A stretch of 14,702 nucleotides of DNA, taken from assembly GCA_021772215.1 (NCBI GenBank), contig JAJFMK010000239.1, positions 1 to 14,702 of the forward strand, in the 5' to 3' direction. Of this stretch, positions 12,219-14,702 are shown piece after piece. The stretch comes from Chlamydiota bacterium. Lineage in GTDB: Bacteria; Chlamydiota; Chlamydiia; Chlamydiales; JAJFMK01. A program made the translations under genes and the position numbers. The notes below the pieces were generated by a model that was not told the DNA's origin, did not search any database, and saw only the letters and a program-made list of their open reading frames with translations. Each line of letters starts with the position of its first letter. Positions within the stretch are counted from its first letter, which is position 1.

Positions 12219-13598
12219 CTAGAGCTTCTTAGAGAGGCTGTGGAGGGAGGAGATGACGTTGGAGTTTTGAGCGTCGACCTGTTTTTGGACCTGCTTAATG
12301 GCGCTCATAACGGTGGAGTGGTCGCGGCTGAAGGTTTCACCGATGTGAGTGTAGGGGAGCTTTAAGATCTGGCGGCAGAGATACATGGCGAGCTGGCGAG
12401 GGAAGACGCAGTCGCGGCTCTGCGCCTTGCTGAGGATGTCTTCGACACGGATGCCGAACTGATCGGCCACAGTATGGATCACTTTGGCTGGAGTGATAGA
12501 GCTTTTGTCCTCTTTTTCTATGAGGTCATTTAGGATTTTGCGAAGAGAGGTGGTTGAGAAGCTGCTTAAGGTTTGGCTTAAGTTCTTCTTGTCGATGTGA
12601 AGCCTGAGCATGAGCGCTGAGAGCGCTTCGATAAGGTTTTTGGGAGAACTTTGAAAGGTCTCCAGAAGGAACGAGGCCACCTTTGGGGGTAGGGGAAAGT
12701 TGAGTGCCTCCTCCTTTTTTCTTAAGAGGGCGGGTATCTCAGAAGAGGTGGGCTGCTTTAGAGGAGCGACGAGGCCCCACTCAAAGCGGCTGACAAGTCT
12801 TGGCTCAACAGCTTTTAACTCCTGGGGAGAGACAGCGGAGGTTAAGATAATCTGTTTGCCGGGGAGGTGAAGGGAGTTGAAGGTGTGAAAAAACTCCTCT
12901 TGGGTGGCTCCTTTCTTTGAGATGATGTCGATATTGTCCATTAAAAGCACATCACAACTTCGCCACATCTGTCGGAATTGACTCATCTCACCGGAGCGAA
13001 TGGCGCTAACGAGATGTTCTGTGAAGGTCTCGGCACGGCTGTAGAGTGCCTTGATGCCCGCTTTTTGATAAATATGGGCCGCAGCCATTAGAAGATGTGT
13101 CTTGCCGGAGCCTGGAGGACCATAGAGATAGATCGGATTGAACTCGAGGGGCTGACTTAAGGTGGGAGAAAAAGTGAGGGTTTCAGGATCATATTTTAAG
13201 ATCTGTCTAAAGAGCTTTGTCGCCAAGAGGTTGCCCTCATGGATATGAAGGGAGGAGAAGTTACAGGTGGGGTCGAGGGGATCAAAGTTATAGTTATGTG
13301 TAGGGCTAACCGCTTTTTTAGGTTGGCGCGTGGCTCGTCTCTTTTGGTGAGTTAAGTTTGGCGCCGAGCCAACCTGCAGATGGATCTTGATCGGCTTTTG
13401 GCTGTTTGTTAGGAGCAGCTTTCTAGCTTTTTGGCGCACATGCTCCTCAAACCAAAGAACCTGAAAGGTATCTTTAGCTTCGAGGTAGAGGTTCTGTGCA
13501 TCGAAGCGGTGAACACGCAAAGAGCGCAGCCAGGTTTTGGAGGTCTCCTTACCGACTTCTTGCTCAATGCGGTTAACGAACTCTTCCCAAGCTTGCAT
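12219..13598 (-). CDS. dnaA: chromosomal replication initiator protein DnaA (divergent)
   Basis: A 459-residue DnaA. Domain I spans about 1-75 (with TSKTWLRSLRVHRFDAQNLYLE truncated here to its recognisable core KTWLRSL), with a basic linker to about 105. The AAA+ domain follows, with Walker A GPPGSGKT (160-167), Walker B LLMDNID (218-224) and the Arg-finger segment SRFEWGL (270-276). Domain IV has the DNA-binding signature PRQLAMYL plus RDHSTV (about 400-431). Differences from canonical DnaA: the second Walker B Asp is Asn222, sensor I reads TSAV where TSDR is usual, the sensor II Arg of N-[VL]-R-E-L is Ile323, and FGGRDH is one residue shorter (FSRDH). Chlamydiae carry two DnaA paralogs, and the yidC neighbour matches CT250/CT251 (from memory). 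The ATG shares its A with the yidC stop. Confidence 0.93.
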   Translation of the reverse strand: MQAWEEFVNRIEQEVGKETSKTWLRSLRVHRFDAQNLYLEAKDTFQVLWFEEHVRQKARKLLLTNSQKPIKIHLQVGSAPNLTHQKRRATRQPKKAVSPTHNYNFDPLDPTCNFSSLHIHEGNLLATKLFRQILKYDPETLTFSPTLSQPLEFNPIYLYGPPGSGKTHLLMAAAHIYQKAGIKALYSRAETFTEHLVSAIRSGEMSQFRQMWRSCDVLLMDNIDIISKKGATQEEFFHTFNSLHLPGKQIILTSAVSPQELKAVEPRLVSRFEWGLVAPLKQPTSSEIPALLRKKEEALNFPLPPKVASFLLETFQSSPKNLIEALSALMLRLHIDKKNLSQTLSSFSTTSLRKILNDLIEKEDKSSITPAKVIHTVADQFGIRVEDILSKAQSRDCVFPRQLAMYLCRQILKLPYTHIGETFSRDHSTVMSAIKQVQKQVDAQNSNVISSLHSLSKKL

Positions 13599-14702
13599 TA
13601 CTTAGCTTTTTTCATCTTTATTTTCATACGCCACTGCTGAAGCATGCCAAGGAGTGTTGAAGAGATCCAATATATGTTTAACCCTGAAGGGAATCGGTAG
13701 AAGATGACGGTCATAAAGGCAGGCATGATGGTGGTCATCGCTTTTTGCTGCCTCTGTTTGTCGCTCATCTTCGTGACATCTTTAGGAGCTGTAGAGCTCA
13801 TCCTGGCCTGAACAAACATCAAAACACCCAAAATTATTGGCAGTAGGTGGAAATCGGATCCGATGAAGGGGATATGAAAGTCCCAGCTGAAGAGCACATC
13901 GGGTGAGGCGAGATCATCGATCCAGCCGGGAATAAAGGAGGCGCCACGCAGCTCAAAAGAGGATTTAAGCAGGTCAAACATTCCGATAAGGAAAGGCATC
14001 TGAATCAATAGAGGAAGACAGCCGCCAAGTGGATTGACCTTCTCCTTGCGATAGAGATCCATAATTTCCATCTGTGCTTTTTGCTTATTGTTCTTATACT
14101 TCTCTTGGATCTTTTCTACCTTTGGGGCTACCTCTTGCATCTTGAGCATTGATCGTGTCGACCAGGCGTTTAACGGATAGAGGAGAATACGCAAGACAAT
14201 CGTGACGATTATGATCGAAAGCGCCCAGGAGTTGGTGAAGCGGTGAGCAAAGTCCATGATCCACCAGAGAATCTTCGCAAAGGGCCTCGAGATAAAGGTG
14301 AAGAAGCCGTGGTACGTCTGGCAGGAGATGTAGTCGGGGTTTTCTCCGGTAGTCGGGTCGGTAAAGATGGCATCGACTTTATTGAGTGTGTGTGTGGCGA
14401 AGGGGCCGGCGTAGACACGAAAAGAGCTCTTAGCTTCGTTGACAGGCATCATCATCATATAACCTGGAAGATCCTGGACGTTCCATTGCGGATACTCCTC
14501 CTCTAAAGCGATGAGACGTGAGGCTGCCGTGCCTCCAGGAACGCGCATAGCGCGATAGCCGCCGGAGCCGCCCTTAAGGGGATCCATAATGACGCCGAAG
14601 AAGCCGTTGGAGTTGCAGATCCAGTCGGGGTTGACGGAGCCATTGGTAACCGAGTCAGGCGGCAGATCGACAGCATCGACGCTGCTCTTTTGGCCTCGAG
14701 TG
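13598..14702 (-). CDS. yidC: membrane protein insertase YidC, C-terminal part (partial)
   Basis: YidC inserts proteins into the cytoplasmic membrane alone or with SecYEG. The frame is open to the right window edge, so the 5' part is missing and the ATG at 14587 is internal (it follows NGFFGVI). Visible are the end of the large periplasmic domain (with GGSGGYRAMRVPGG) and the five-helix insertase core. LSIIIVTIVLRILLYPLNAW includes the groove Arg of YidC, the cytoplasmic coiled loop VAPKVEKIQEKY follows, then the conserved NPLGGCLPLLIQMPFLIGMF, and a late PSGLNIYWISSTLLGMLQQW. The tail is Lys-rich (KIKMKKAK), which may help ribosome contact. The stop overlaps the dnaA start (TAATG). Chlamydial YidC is unusually long (from memory), so much of it lies outside. 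Confidence 0.95.
   Translation of the reverse strand, partial: TRGQKSSVDAVDLPPDSVTNGSVNPDWICNSNGFFGVIMDPLKGGSGGYRAMRVPGGTAASRLIALEEEYPQWNVQDLPGYMMMMPVNEAKSSFRVYAGPFATHTLNKVDAIFTDPTTGENPDYISCQTYHGFFTFISRPFAKILWWIMDFAHRFTNSWALSIIIVTIVLRILLYPLNAWSTRSMLKMQEVAPKVEKIQEKYKNNKQKAQMEIMDLYRKEKVNPLGGCLPLLIQMPFLIGMFDLLKSSFELRGASFIPGWIDDLASPDVLFSWDFHIPFIGSDFHLLPIILGVLMFVQARMSSTAPKDVTKMSDKQRQQKAMTTIMPAFMTVIFYRFPSGLNIYWISSTLLGMLQQWRMKIKMKKAK

Noticed and set aside
12157..13640. Replication origin next to dnaA
   Set aside because: No cluster of DnaA-box-like nonamers and no AT-rich unwinding region is seen; both gaps around dnaA are too small or absent.

Overview
The window reads as a chromosomal segment of a member of the Chlamydiae, probably an environmental (Chlamydia-like) lineage. 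The evidence is the gene set and its order: cydB, a short RodZ-like protein, murB and nusB, a yidC-dnaA pair with lgt nearby, and an EPSP-synthase-like gene followed by a shikimate-kinase-like gene. This assignment comes from memory of chlamydial gene neighbourhoods; no search was run. Coding density is very high, start and stop codons often overlap, and there is no insertion sequence, CRISPR array, phage gene or rRNA.

Layout. 1-476 (+) is the 3' end of cydB. 477-695 holds only a doubtful small membrane ORF. 696-4047 (-) is a tightly overlapping operon transcribed leftward: nusB, murB, a PHP-domain phosphatase and folC. Divergently, 4138-6118 (+) carries a RodZ-like protein, a DUF368/PopT-type undecaprenyl-phosphate translocase whose start overlaps the rodZ stop, and an anchored extracytoplasmic protein. 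A 168-bp gap at 6119-6286 contains a perfect 16-bp inverted repeat. 6287-9047 (+) is a three-gene unit: a TPR lipoprotein, a half-length EPSP-synthase-like protein lacking key catalytic residues, and a shikimate-kinase-like protein.

9012-9857 (-) encodes a [2Fe-2S] ferredoxin with a recognisable promoter, then a fusion of a DUF1858 domain to an A-type Fe-S carrier. Its 3' end overlaps the kinase gene antisense by 36 bp. 9911-11239 (-) carries a small hypothetical protein, tRNA-Pro(UGG) and lgt, which starts 13 nt after the tRNA. 11293-12156 (+) is a GNAT acetyltransferase ending in a probable terminator. 12219-14702 (-) is yidC (cut by the window edge) translationally coupled to a divergent dnaA.

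Several genes converge on envelope biology: MurB makes the peptidoglycan precursor, PopT would recycle its lipid carrier, RodZ links wall synthesis to MreB, Lgt lipidates lipoproteins (one candidate lies at 6287-7825), and YidC inserts membrane proteins. The least explained part is the TPR / EPSPS-half / kinase-like unit, which looks like shikimate-pathway enzymes that have diverged towards another role.
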